From an uncultured Bacteroidales bacterium (GTDB lineage Bacteria; Bacteroidota; Bacteroidia; Bacteroidales; UBA932), in the NCBI GenBank assembly GCA_946410455.1, contig CAMKAJ010000017.1, positions 1-50,560 of the forward strand: a DNA stretch of 50,560 nt, in the 5' to 3' direction. The notes below the pieces were generated by a model. It was not told the DNA's origin, did not search any database, and saw nothing but the letters and a program-made list of their open reading frames with translations. This document shows, in pieces, positions 17,356 to 27,218 of this stretch. Position numbers and translations under genes: made by a program. The first letter of the stretch is position 1; each line of letters opens with the position of its first letter.

Positions 17356-19514
17356 CAGATAAGAAAAGAACCCTTGTAACCTGTGCCCTGCCGTACGCCA
17401 ACGGCCCCGTGCACATAGGCCATCTTGCGGGCGTTTATGTGCCCGCCGACATTTACGTGCGCTACCTCCGTATGCGCGGCAAAGACGTGCTGTACATCTG
17501 CGGCTCCGACGAGCACGGAGTCCCTATCACCATTAAAGCCCGCCAGGAAGGATGTACGCCACAGGATATCGTAGACCGCTACCACAAGGTCATCAAGGAA
17601 TCTTTCACCGGCCTGGGAATCAATTTTGACATTTATGGCCGTACTTCCTCTGCCGTGCATGCAGAAGGAGCCTCCGACTTCTTCCGCAAGCTCTACGACG
17701 AGGGCAAATTCGTTACCCGCGAGAGCGAGCAGTACTACGACCCCGAGGCAAAGACCTTCCTTGCAGACCGCTACATTGTGGGCACCTGCCCGCGTTGCGG
17801 CAATGAGGGAGCCTACGGCGACCAGTGCGAGAAATGCGGCAGCACCCTCAGCCCCGAGGAACTCATCAATCCCCGCTCCAGGCTTAGCGGAGCGGCTCCC
17901 GTGAAGAAGAAGACCACCCACTGGTACCTGCCGCTGGAACAGTACGAGCAGTGGCTGCGCGAGTGGATTCTGGAGGGCCACAAAGAGTGGCGCACCAATG
18001 TGTACGGCCAGGTGAAGAGCTGGCTGGACGGAGGCCTGCAGCCCCGCGCCGTCACCCGCGACCTCGAATGGGGAGTCCCCGTGCCGGTTGAGGGCGCCGA
18101 GGGAAAGGTGCTCTACGTCTGGTTCGACGCTCCTATCGGTTACATCTCCAATACCCGCGAGCTGCTCCCGCAGACCTGGGAGCAATGGTGGAAAGACGAA
18201 GACACACGTCTGGTACACTTTATAGGTAAAGACAACATTGTTTTCCACTGCATCGTTTTCCCTTCCATGCTCAAGGCGCACGGCGGCTATATCCTCCCCG
18301 AGAACGTCCCCGCCAACGAATTCCTCAACCTGGAGGGCGACAAGATTTCTACCTCGCGCGGCTGGGCCGTATGGGCTCACGAGTACCTCAGGGACCTCCC
18401 CGGCAAGGAAGACGTGCTGCGTTACGTGCTCACTGCCAATGCCCCGCAGACAGCAGACAACGACTTTAGCTGGAAAGACTTCCAGACCCGCAACAACAGT
18501 GAGTTGGTGGCAATATTCGGCAACTTCGTAAACCGCGCCGTGGTGCTCACTCACAAGTACTTCGGCGGCAAAGTGCCGGCTTGCGGCGAGCTTCTCGACG
18601 TAGATAAGGAACTGCTCTCCGAGATTCCTGCGCTCAAGGCATCCATGGAGAAAAACCTGGAGAACTACCGCTTCCGCGAGGCCCTGAGGGACGCCATGGG
18701 CATTGCGCGTGCCGGCAACAAGTACATTTCCGACACCGAGCCCTGGAAGACCGCCAAGACAGATATGGAACGCACCGCAACCATCCTGAACATTTCTATT
18801 CAGATCTGCGCCGACCTGGCTGTGGCTTTTGAGCCCTTTACTCCTTTTGCTGCAGAGCGCCTTCGCAAGATGCTCGGAGTAGATATTTTTGCCGGCTCCG
18901 ACCACCGCAAGGGCGAGCAGGAGACGGTAAATACGTACAAAGAAGGGGAGGGATGCGCGCTGCATACGGGCAAAACTCCGGCTCCCGGCGCACTCGTGCT
19001 GGACTGGGAGCTGCTCGGACGTCCGCAGATACTGCCAGCCGGCCATACGATCGGCGAGCCCGAACTGCTCTTCGCAAAGATAGAGGACGATGTGATTAAT
19101 GCTCAGATTGCTCGTCTGGAGGCCATCAAGGCAGAGATCGAAGCCCGAGCAAAGGCAGAGGCTGCAAAGCAGGTAGCTCCGCAGAAGGAGGAGTGCAGCT
19201 TCGAGGATTTTGAGAAGATGGACATTCGTACCGCCACCGTGCTGGAGGCGGAGCGCGTCCCAAAGACCGACAAGCTGCTCAAACTCACCATCGACACAGG
19301 TATAGACCGCCGGGTGATTGTCTCCGGAATAGCAGAGTACTACAAGCCCGAGGATATGCTGGGTAAGCAGATATGCATACTTGCGAACCTCAAGCCGCGC
19401 GTGATTCGTGGCATTGAGAGCCATGGAATGATACTCATGGCCAAGCAGGGCGACGGCACCATGCGTTTTGTTACCCCTCAGGAGACTCTGTCTAACGGTT
19501 CACAAATAGGTTAA
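17352..19514 (+). CDS. metG: Methionyl-tRNA synthetase with C-terminal tRNA-binding domain
   Basis: Charges tRNA-Met with methionine. Class-I signatures are HIGH (21-24) and KISTS (331-335, the KMSKS equivalent). A zinc knuckle of paired CxxC motifs (CPRCGNEG...CEKCG) lies near residues 143-162. The last ~110 residues ([19 protein letters not shown], later [11 protein letters not shown]) form the EMAP-II-like tRNA-binding domain that supports dimerisation. 720 residues is about 40 longer than the E. coli enzyme; the extra sequence lies in the anticodon-domain to tail region (about 515-560). The start overlaps the dnaG stop as ATGA. Confidence 0.97.
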   Translation: MTDKKRTLVTCALPYANGPVHIGHLAGVYVPADIYVRYLRMRGKDVLYICGSDEHGVPITIKARQEGCTPQDIVDRYHKVIKESFTGLGINFDIYGRTSSAVHAEGASDFFRKLYDEGKFVTRESEQYYDPEAKTFLADRYIVGTCPRCGNEGAYGDQCEKCGSTLSPEELINPRSRLSGAAPVKKKTTHWYLPLEQYEQWLREWILEGHKEWRTNVYGQVKSWLDGGLQPRAVTRDLEWGVPVPVEGAEGKVLYVWFDAPIGYISNTRELLPQTWEQWWKDEDTRLVHFIGKDNIVFHCIVFPSMLKAHGGYILPENVPANEFLNLEGDKISTSRGWAVWAHEYLRDLPGKEDVLRYVLTANAPQTADNDFSWKDFQTRNNSELVAIFGNFVNRAVVLTHKYFGGKVPACGELLDVDKELLSEIPALKASMEKNLENYRFREALRDAMGIARAGNKYISDTEPWKTAKTDMERTATILNISIQICADLAVAFEPFTPFAAERLRKMLGVDIFAGSDHRKGEQETVNTYKEGEGCALHTGKTPAPGALVLDWELLGRPQILPAGHTIGEPELLFAKIEDDVINAQIARLEAIKAEIEARAKAEAAKQVAPQKEECSFEDFEKMDIRTATVLEAERVPKTDKLLKLTIDTGIDRRVIVSGIAEYYKPEDMLGKQICILANLKPRVIRGIESHGMILMAKQGDGTMRFVTPQETLSNGSQIG

Positions 19515-19516
19515 GA

Positions 19517-22291
19517 ATGAAAAAAGCACTACGACGAATAGTAATTGCCGCAGCGCTGCTGTTGTGTATCCCCGCCCAGGGTGTCTTCCACGAGAGCGAT
19601 CTGGGCCTCACCATACGCTCGCTGCGACATGAGCTCAAGGACGACTACGAAAAGCGAAAGGCGAGCGATCGCAATTTTGCAGAATCTTACCTTGCCCAGC
19701 GCATGGCCATGGTCTCTACCATGAAGAAGTGTAACGAGCTTGCTATCATGCTTTATTCGCAGAAGCAAGATTACACCTTCGACCTTTCTTATGCTCTGGA
19801 AAACGTAACCGACGAGTACGAGAGCTACAAGAGTCGCAGACTGCCCTACGACCAGATGGTCGAGAGACTCGACTGGGATATAGAAAGGTATGCCAGACTG
19901 GTAGAGTCTCTCAGGCGTATCACTCCGGAAATCAAGCATATAGAAGGCCTGCCCGACTCTCTGGCTTATCGCAACGCCGCCATCGATACCTTCCGTATCA
20001 AGAGGGCTCTTACTCGCGAGGAATTACTCAGACTCAAAGCTGCCAGGGATTCCGTGGAACGCGAGAAGGCACTGCAGGCAGAGAAGGAGAGGCAAGAGCG
20101 AATAGCTGATTCCCTGGCTGCAATGGCTGGAGATTCAGCGGCAATCGCCCGCATAGCGCGGCGCGACAGCCTTGCTGCATTAGAGGCCAAATTAAACGCC
20201 AAGAATAACAAGGCACAAGAAGACAATAAGCCGTTCAGGCTTGAGGGACAGGAACTTATAGACCGTGACTCATGCATATTCTATGCTACTGAACTACTTA
20301 AGCTCAGCGCAAATAATAAGCGCCGCATAATAGCAGACAGTACATACTATCAGCGGACTTTCCTGCGCCTTGAGGAGTCGTACGAATATGCCCAGTCTCG
20401 CTATAAGCAGCTCCAGAATCGCATTTTCGTACAGGGTCAGACGCCTTACCCTCAGATTCTAAGCGGCTTCTCCCGTTGGTGGACTTATTCAACTAAGGAG
20501 TTCGTAGAGAAGTACGATTTTGATGACTCCGGTCAGCCCGATTCTTCGTCATCGTGGCGTGGACCTCTGGTCATCATGTTCCTGGTGGCGCAGCTTCTGC
20601 TTCTGCTAATATCTGTGCTGTTTGCAGCGTTGATTTTCAATCTGCTGCTGCTCTTCGTCAAGCCGCTGAAGGCAAGAATACCAAAGTCGCAGTATGTCTT
20701 TATAGCCCTGCTCTTCGGCTTTGTGCTGGCTGCGATACTTGCTGCTTTGCAACATTCTTCTACGGGCTTCATTGGTACTGCGGCTTCGTTGGTGCAGACC
20801 TATCTGTGGCTGTTCAGCGCAATCTTGCTTACCCTGCTCATAAGGGTGAGTCCGGATTCTCTGAAAAACAGTTTCTTGCTGTATCTGCCCGTTATGATAC
20901 TTGCGATGTTTGTCATCAGCCTGCGCATAGTGTTTATGCCCAACGCCATGATGAACATCTTATATCCGCCTATGCTTCTGCTGTTCTTTGTATGGCAGCT
21001 GATTGCCTGCATCAGGCATGCGCCCAAGGCACAAGCCAGCGACCGCATCTTCGGTTGGATATCTCTGGGAGTGACTGTTGTAGCATTCGGAGTCTCGTTT
21101 GCCGGGTACATCTTCATAGGCTTGCTTATCCAGGTGTGGTGGTACTTCCAGCTGGCTGCGGCTCTTACCCTGATTGCAATTACGCATTTGGTGGACAAGA
21201 TATCCAACACCTATATGAAGAGCCGCATAGAGGCTTACAAGAGCCAGCTTACTTTCCTCGCCGTCGCAGAGAGGGACAATATGGTCTTCGGCGCTACCTG
21301 GTTTGTGGATCTTCTGAGAACGGTGGTTCTTCCTGTACTGGCGCTCGTGTCACTGCCTTTGTGCCTGAACAATGCACTCGGGGTCTTCGATTTCAATGAC
21401 CTGTACGACAACCTTCTCACTCATCCCTTTGTGAATCTGACCAATGCCGAGGGCATCCAGACTTTCCGTCTCTCGTTCAGCAGTATCATAACGGCTGGCG
21501 TTCTTTTCTTTGCCTTCCGCTACATGAACTATGCGATATATTCTGTGTACCAGAGTATCCGCTATTCAACTTACTTGCGTAAGAGCGGCCTCAAGAAAAT
21601 TCGAAAAGACGAGATAAACCTGTCTTTGGGCAGGTCTATCATCAGCCTTCTGGTGTGGTTCGTCTATATCGTGATAATCGTGGTGATGCTGCGCATACCT
21701 ACCAGCTCCATTACAATTATCGCCGGAGGTCTCTCTGCCGGTATAGGTATCGCTCTCAAGGATGTGCTCAACAACTTCATCTACGGTATCCAGCTTATGA
21801 GCGGAAGGGTTCGTGTAGGCGATTGGATCGAGTGCGACGGCGACCGTGGCCGCGTTACGGCTATAGGCTATCAGACCACCCAGGTGGAAACTCCGGAGGA
21901 TGTAATGCTTTCATTCCCCAACGCTTACCTGTTCAACAAGACATTCCGCAACCTCACAAAGAACAACTACTACGAGTTCTTGAGGATAGATGTTGGCGTG
22001 AGTTACGGAACAGACGTTCAGAAGGTACGCGAGGTGCTTACCGAGGCTATGCAGGTGCTGCGCACCAAAGACTCTTACGGACGCGAAATCGTGGAGCCCA
22101 AGAAGGGTATCTATGTGGTGTTCGGCGGCTTCGAAGACAGCGCAGTGCGAATCAGTGTCAAGCAGTTCGTGCTGGTCTCTGAGCGTGTGCCTTACTCAGA
22201 CAAGGCAAAGGAGGTTATATACAAAGCACTGGGAGATGCCGGTATCACCATACCGTTCCCCCAGCGCGATTTGCATATCTATAACGAGTAG
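19517..22291 (+). CDS. Large MscS-family mechanosensitive channel
   Basis: A 924-residue inner-membrane protein with a signal-like N-terminus, a periplasmic region containing a charged coiled coil (about 175-240, rich in R-K-E-A), then around ten hydrophobic segments from about residue 350. The C-terminal MscS core shows the pore-helix and beta-domain signature SAGIGIALKDVLNNFIYGI followed by VRVGDWIECDGDRGRVTAIG. The size places it with the long MscK-like members, which release solutes under hypo-osmotic stress; some long homologues are gated by other cues. It starts 2 bp after metG stops. Its stop touches that of the convergent phosphatase gene with no gap. Confidence 0.9.
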   Translation: MKKALRRIVIAAALLLCIPAQGVFHESDLGLTIRSLRHELKDDYEKRKASDRNFAESYLAQRMAMVSTMKKCNELAIMLYSQKQDYTFDLSYALENVTDEYESYKSRRLPYDQMVERLDWDIERYARLVESLRRITPEIKHIEGLPDSLAYRNAAIDTFRIKRALTREELLRLKAARDSVEREKALQAEKERQERIADSLAAMAGDSAAIARIARRDSLAALEAKLNAKNNKAQEDNKPFRLEGQELIDRDSCIFYATELLKLSANNKRRIIADSTYYQRTFLRLEESYEYAQSRYKQLQNRIFVQGQTPYPQILSGFSRWWTYSTKEFVEKYDFDDSGQPDSSSSWRGPLVIMFLVAQLLLLLISVLFAALIFNLLLLFVKPLKARIPKSQYVFIALLFGFVLAAILAALQHSSTGFIGTAASLVQTYLWLFSAILLTLLIRVSPDSLKNSFLLYLPVMILAMFVISLRIVFMPNAMMNILYPPMLLLFFVWQLIACIRHAPKAQASDRIFGWISLGVTVVAFGVSFAGYIFIGLLIQVWWYFQLAAALTLIAITHLVDKISNTYMKSRIEAYKSQLTFLAVAERDNMVFGATWFVDLLRTVVLPVLALVSLPLCLNNALGVFDFNDLYDNLLTHPFVNLTNAEGIQTFRLSFSSIITAGVLFFAFRYMNYAIYSVYQSIRYSTYLRKSGLKKIRKDEINLSLGRSIISLLVWFVYIVIIVVMLRIPTSSITIIAGGLSAGIGIALKDVLNNFIYGIQLMSGRVRVGDWIECDGDRGRVTAIGYQTTQVETPEDVMLSFPNAYLFNKTFRNLTKNNYYEFLRIDVGVSYGTDVQKVREVLTEAMQVLRTKDSYGREIVEPKKGIYVVFGGFEDSAVRISVKQFVLVSERVPYSDKAKEVIYKALGDAGITIPFPQRDLHIYNE

Positions 22292-24439
22292 CTACTCTCT
22301 GACCAAGTAGAAATGTGAGTAAAGATATCTCTCACCGGCATGATCGTAACGTTTATTGCCGGTGGGATAATTTACTACATGAGTTTTGGGATCCCCAAGG
22401 CCCTCCACGCAAAGAGTGGATGAGCCGCCGCCGTCCATGTTGAGGGCGTAACGAGGATTGAAGTTGCTCTTGAGGAAGCGGGTAAGTTCCCGTGCGCTCA
22501 TGCCCTCGCTGATTCCTGGCCTGCGCCCGTCTACAACCACCATAAGGAAGTGATTGTCTGCGGTAATCGCAACTGCGGTACGGGGGTGACGCACACCCTG
22601 ATGGCGGCGCTGGTCTTCATAATTGAAGCTCTCTATCTCCCTGTCGGAGTAATACCCGGCGAAGCTTTCCCCTACAGGCTGATAGTCGTCTATGAGCATA
22701 GGGGCGCTGGTAAAGATGCCGGAAGCAGTACAGGACGAATAGAAACGCCGCTGGCCGCCCAGGTCGAGGCCCTTTCCGTCGTAGGAAATCTTTACCTTGT
22801 CTCCGTCCAGGCAGACTGAGCCCTCGCTCTTCCAGTTGGGTGCTGGAGTAGCCATTATCTTGTTGTTTGGCATCATGGAGATGACTGCTCCATCTACCTT
22901 GAGCACTACGGACTCCGGTTCGTAAGCTGCATTCATTGCAACTACTGCGCCCTTGTCTTTCATCACTTTGGATGTGACGATGGAAGTGGGGGAGTAATTG
23001 AATTTAAGCGCAAATCCCGGGACTGACATATCCCAGTCGGCTATAAACACATGCTGTGCAACACCGCTTACCGGCTCTGTGCCCTGGAACTCACGGTACA
23101 CCAGCCCGGGAGCAATCTCCTTGGTGCTCCATCCTTTCTCCTCGGGACGGTCTACATAGAGCCGGCCGCGCTGCTTCAGGTAGTCTCGCACATCCGCCCA
23201 GCGGTAGTAAGGGCCCTGAACGGAGGCCAGATTGCCCAGACGCGCTTCTTCTCCGTTAAGCAAAACCTTCACCAGAATGTCTCCCTTGCCGTTTTTACGG
23301 GGCGCAAAGAACACATACTGGATATTGGCTGCCATGGGAGAGCGGAAAGACTGGAAGTAATACACCAGCTCGTCTGCAGAGGCGGGGAAGTAGTCGAATC
23401 CATCAATATCCATAATCATAAGCAGAGCCATGAGCACATGGTCGTGGCCGAAGCGCAGGTCTGCTCCGCGCTTGCCGGAGGCCAGCCTCTCATCTGCCTT
23501 TACCAGCATATCGTCCACAATGGACGTGCATGAAGTACGATACGGACGATATTCGCGAACCCTCTCGTAATTATCGATCTCCCAAAGAGTTGCAAACTCT
23601 TCATGAGTGAGCAGGCCTTCTACGTCCAGACGTTCGTTCTCAGGCAGGCTGTTCATGCCGGCCACGAACATGTAGAGGTTGAAGAATACGTCGTAGGGGT
23701 TTCTGTCGCCCAGGCAGTTATCAGGATCCTTGAAGAGACGCGCAAAAACATCCTTGTACTGAGGAAAACGGCGCATGAAGAAGCCTTCGGAGCTCTCTGG
23801 GTAAGGGAAAACATCTTTGGGACCGGAATAACGCAGAGGGTTGTAGCCGGAGTTGGGACGGGTTGCCTGAACGTCGGTCTGGCTCTGGTGCGCATATACA
23901 GAGGCTTGCGGGGCAAGGCGGGATATGGCTCCGCAGCAGGAGGACATACTTACCACGGAACGTACTGCAGGAGAGGAACATGCGTCTACTACGCTACCCT
24001 TGCCAAAGGCGCTGGGGAAAGACTTCACCATTGTCTCTGCAATGGCCTGATGCTGTTCCCAGCCCAGCGGGCTAAGGTCTCCCACCCTGTACTGAACCGT
24101 GTCCCAGAAGGGCTGCAGGCGGTTCAGCAAGTCCTCACCATAAGGGGTAAGATTATCCTGGATACGCGCCTCTGCGAGCATATTCATCAGTACGGTGTAT
24201 GCCTTGGAAGTGTAGGCGTAGCGGGAACCGTGGCGGCCATAATGGCTGATATATATGGCTTCGTAGCCCTTGGGAGCCGCTGTGCCGGCCTTTGGCGAAA
24301 GGTCATACAAGCAGTCAAGCCCGGAAGCTTTGTTCCAGTCTGCCAGTACCTCCTCACGTACGCCCGTTCGCTGGGCAAAAACGCTGATGCTCAGGGCGCA
24401 AAGAAGAAGGACAATTAGGTATTTGCGTTTATTCATCAT
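22292..24439 (-). CDS. Histidine acid phosphatase fused to NAGPA-type phosphodiester glycosidase
   Basis: A 715-residue exported fusion. A signal peptide ends near residue 22 (SVFA-Q). Residues ~30-425 form a histidine-type phosphatase: RHGSR at 69-73 contains the nucleophilic His70, and HD at 332-333 is the expected proton donor. Residues ~435-715 form an NAGPA (phosphodiester glycosidase, DUF2233-like) domain, with RHPRTAVAI (617-625), VVDGR (635-639) and NMDGGGSST (667-675). NAGPA enzymes remove sugar caps from sugar-phosphate diesters; the phosphatase could then remove the exposed phosphate. The proline usual after RHGxR is replaced (RHGSRYAY). It is the last gene behind an organophosphate-family transporter and a GH31 enzyme. 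The true substrate is unknown. Confidence 0.88.
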   Translation of the reverse strand: MMNKRKYLIVLLLCALSISVFAQRTGVREEVLADWNKASGLDCLYDLSPKAGTAAPKGYEAIYISHYGRHGSRYAYTSKAYTVLMNMLAEARIQDNLTPYGEDLLNRLQPFWDTVQYRVGDLSPLGWEQHQAIAETMVKSFPSAFGKGSVVDACSSPAVRSVVSMSSCCGAISRLAPQASVYAHQSQTDVQATRPNSGYNPLRYSGPKDVFPYPESSEGFFMRRFPQYKDVFARLFKDPDNCLGDRNPYDVFFNLYMFVAGMNSLPENERLDVEGLLTHEEFATLWEIDNYERVREYRPYRTSCTSIVDDMLVKADERLASGKRGADLRFGHDHVLMALLMIMDIDGFDYFPASADELVYYFQSFRSPMAANIQYVFFAPRKNGKGDILVKVLLNGEEARLGNLASVQGPYYRWADVRDYLKQRGRLYVDRPEEKGWSTKEIAPGLVYREFQGTEPVSGVAQHVFIADWDMSVPGFALKFNYSPTSIVTSKVMKDKGAVVAMNAAYEPESVVLKVDGAVISMMPNNKIMATPAPNWKSEGSVCLDGDKVKISYDGKGLDLGGQRRFYSSCTASGIFTSAPMLIDDYQPVGESFAGYYSDREIESFNYEDQRRHQGVRHPRTAVAITADNHFLMVVVDGRRPGISEGMSARELTRFLKSNFNPRYALNMDGGGSSTLCVEGLGDPKTHVVNYPTGNKRYDHAGERYLYSHFYLVRE

Positions 24440-24452
24440 ATCTATATTAATA

Positions 24453-27218
24453 TCATTTTATGCGGCACTGAGCCTGAATGGTTGCATTTGCTTTGCGAAT
24501 ACGGTCGGCCTTCTCTGCAGAAGATGCCGCCGAGGCCTCCCTCAGCAAGTCTTCCTCTACGGATGCAATGTCTATCGCTTCGAGGAACTCTTTGAGGCGG
24601 GACGGGTTTGCATCTATCTTGCTGGCACACTGCGCTACGCGCAGGAATGGACGGGAAAGAAGACTGTAAGGGTCTACGGAAGTGTTGAATGAGTCTTTAA
24701 GTACGGGCGTAAAGGCCATCATCCTGTGGAAGATACCCTTGCGGCCTCTTATCAGCTCAAGGTACGAAGGATCGTAGCGGCACTCCAGGAGCATGGTTTC
24801 GGTAGCTTCGTACTCGGGCAGCTCTACCACCACTGAGAGGTCTTTGCCGCTGTAATGCCAGTCTATCTCTTTGCCGTTCAGATACATGGAGATAGGTACA
24901 GCAATACCCTCAAAGATTACCTGTATTTTGCGTGTAGTGGCCATCCCCGAGTAGGAGCCCCAGCGAGGACCAATGTTCAGCAGGCAGTAACCCTCTTTGG
25001 CAGAATTGCTTATGTGTGTAATGGCAAACTCGCTGGTGTAGGCCTGAGAGACGCCGTCGTCTTCGTAATAATCAATACTGGTCTGACCTTCTCCGGGCAC
25101 CACCAGCAGGCGCAGCACATTGCTTTCTTCTTGCAGGGAGCTGATTGTCTCTGCGGCCAGAGGAATGACGCTGGCGGCCTTTGCGTACCAGGGATTCTCG
25201 GCCAGAGTGTATGAGAGCTGCAGCGTCTGCCCGCCTTTGTAGAGCATTCCGGTGGCCATATCGTACCATTCGCTCCCATCCGGGAACCATATAGTACGCG
25301 GAGCAAGGCCGGTCTCGTCTGCCGGCTCAACCACAGCCGTTGCAAGGATGTTGTCGCCAAACATGAACTGCTCCTTGAAGTCGTATGCCTCGTCGCACTC
25401 AGGATAATCGTAGTACATGGGGCGGGTGAGGCATATACCCGTGTCGTAAGACTGCCGGGCTGCGTTGTAAATATAAGGAGAAAGGGAATAACGCAGACGG
25501 ATGGCCTCACGCATTGGCACGGAATACTCCGGTGCGTAAGTCCAGACGCGTCTTTCTATGAGGGCGCTCTTGGTGCTGTGGGTCTTGAAGATGGGTGTAA
25601 AGACTCCGTACTGCAGCCAGCGGGTGTAAATCTCCGGCTTGTAAGGATCCGTGCCGGCCAGTACCATGTGTCCGCCGATGTCGTGTCCCCAGTAGCCATA
25701 ACCCACGTTGGAAGAAGTGGCCGTGAAGTAGGGGAGGAAGCGGAGTACGTCCCAGGTATCGTTGCTGTCGCCCGAGAAGCCTATCTGGTAACGATGGCTG
25801 CCCAGTCCGCCCCAGCGGTGATAGATAAACGGCCGCTCTGCCTTGAGCCCCTCGCTTTTGCTGCGACGCACTTTGTCGTTGAAGAAGGTGTAGTTGAGCC
25901 AGAAGGTGTTGCTCAGGCCGGGGGTGTATTCGCTGAGTTTCCACTGCTGCCAGTCCAGCCACCAGAAGTCCACTCCCTGGCGCTCCAGGGGATGAATCAC
26001 CGAGTTGAAGTAGGCATCGGCCCACTCATGCTGGTCTATGCGGAAGGGCACGGGGCAGGCTTCTGCTTCTTTTGCCGTGCGAGATGCACGGGTGCGGGGG
26101 TCGCTGCGCAAATAAAGGAGAGAATCTCCCTCGTGATAGCGGTAGCCGCGCGGGCCGTCGTAATCCTGGGTGCGAGAAATGTAATCTTGCACAAAGGCTT
26201 CGTAGCAGTCTTCGTAGGGCTGTATTCCTGATGCAGGGTGCAGGTTGAGCGAGGTTTTGAGATTCATCGCGTGCAGTTTCTCCAGCGTGGCGGCGGGATC
26301 TGGGAAGAGCTCCTTCTGCCAGGTGTAGCCCGTCCAGCCTATGCGCTGGCCGAACTCGTCCACCGGGGGATTCCTGCGCTTGAGAGTCCAGGTGTCGTGC
26401 CAGTCCATATCAATCACCATCACGTCTATGGGGATACCGTTGGTGCGTATTTCGCGCGCGAGATCGAGGAACTCAAAGTCGCTGTATTGCCAATAGCGGC
26501 TCCACCAGTAGCCGAAGGCGTACTTCGGCGGCAGGGGGATGCGTCCGGCAATGCGGGTAAAGTCGGCGAGGGCCTGCTTGTAGTCGTGCCCGTAGGCAAA
26601 GAGGTACCAGTCTATCCTGTCGCCTGCCGGGCGGGCCGCCACCCATTCGCCCCAATCGGAACCGTCCTTCACAAGGATGTGGCGGGAACTCTCGTCCACT
26701 ACGGCCCAGCCGTCGCGGGAGAGTATGCCCTGCTCGTATGCGTCGCCCTTGGAGTTAGGCTGCTCGAATCCCTTGCAGCCGTCCAGTGTGCGGAAGGTTC
26801 CCATCAGGTTGCCGCTATCGTCGGCGCCCGGGACCCAAGTGACCTTGCGTACGCCCTTGCGCGCCTTGGGGTCGTTCATGCTGAATTCGACCTGGAGGTT
26901 CTTGGCGTCAAAGCGTCCGGGGCCCTTGTATCTCAGGCTAAGTGCATCGGTGCGGATGGTCACGCCGTCGCGGGTGCGGGAAAGCTTGAAGGCAGGCACC
27001 GGGAGTCGGCGATTCAGTATGGCCAGAGTGGCCCTGTCTTCAAAGATGCCGTCCTCGGCCCACTCCATGCGTATGAGTTGAGGGGTGAGCACCGTGAACC
27101 GGGCGTTGCCGCAAACTACAGTTGCGCCCGGATCTGCAACAGGGTCGTCCTGGGGTGCGGATGCGCTCGCTACTATGGGCAGAAGCGCAAATAGCAGGGG
27201 CAGAAAGAACTTTTTCAT
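24453..27218 (-). CDS. Exported GH31 family alpha-glycosidase
   Basis: A 921-residue glycoside hydrolase of family 31 with a signal peptide (about 1-20). An N-terminal beta-sandwich precedes the (beta/alpha)8 barrel: PPKYAFGYWWSRY at ~230, the nucleophile in WWLDWQQ (D422), the acid/base in FSGDSND (D484) and YGYWGHDIGGH at ~507-517. A DUF5110-type C-terminal domain carries the YYEDDG motif, followed by an unrecognised ~100-residue helical tail. GH31 enzymes act on alpha-linked glucose, xylose, galactose or GalNAc; the specificity cannot be read here. The ATG overlaps the upstream transporter stop (TGATG) and the phosphatase-NAGPA gene follows after 13 bp. Confidence 0.92.
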   Translation of the reverse strand: MKKFFLPLLFALLPIVASASAPQDDPVADPGATVVCGNARFTVLTPQLIRMEWAEDGIFEDRATLAILNRRLPVPAFKLSRTRDGVTIRTDALSLRYKGPGRFDAKNLQVEFSMNDPKARKGVRKVTWVPGADDSGNLMGTFRTLDGCKGFEQPNSKGDAYEQGILSRDGWAVVDESSRHILVKDGSDWGEWVAARPAGDRIDWYLFAYGHDYKQALADFTRIAGRIPLPPKYAFGYWWSRYWQYSDFEFLDLAREIRTNGIPIDVMVIDMDWHDTWTLKRRNPPVDEFGQRIGWTGYTWQKELFPDPAATLEKLHAMNLKTSLNLHPASGIQPYEDCYEAFVQDYISRTQDYDGPRGYRYHEGDSLLYLRSDPRTRASRTAKEAEACPVPFRIDQHEWADAYFNSVIHPLERQGVDFWWLDWQQWKLSEYTPGLSNTFWLNYTFFNDKVRRSKSEGLKAERPFIYHRWGGLGSHRYQIGFSGDSNDTWDVLRFLPYFTATSSNVGYGYWGHDIGGHMVLAGTDPYKPEIYTRWLQYGVFTPIFKTHSTKSALIERRVWTYAPEYSVPMREAIRLRYSLSPYIYNAARQSYDTGICLTRPMYYDYPECDEAYDFKEQFMFGDNILATAVVEPADETGLAPRTIWFPDGSEWYDMATGMLYKGGQTLQLSYTLAENPWYAKAASVIPLAAETISSLQEESNVLRLLVVPGEGQTSIDYYEDDGVSQAYTSEFAITHISNSAKEGYCLLNIGPRWGSYSGMATTRKIQVIFEGIAVPISMYLNGKEIDWHYSGKDLSVVVELPEYEATETMLLECRYDPSYLELIRGRKGIFHRMMAFTPVLKDSFNTSVDPYSLLSRPFLRVAQCASKIDANPSRLKEFLEAIDIASVEEDLLREASAASSAEKADRIRKANATIQAQCRIK

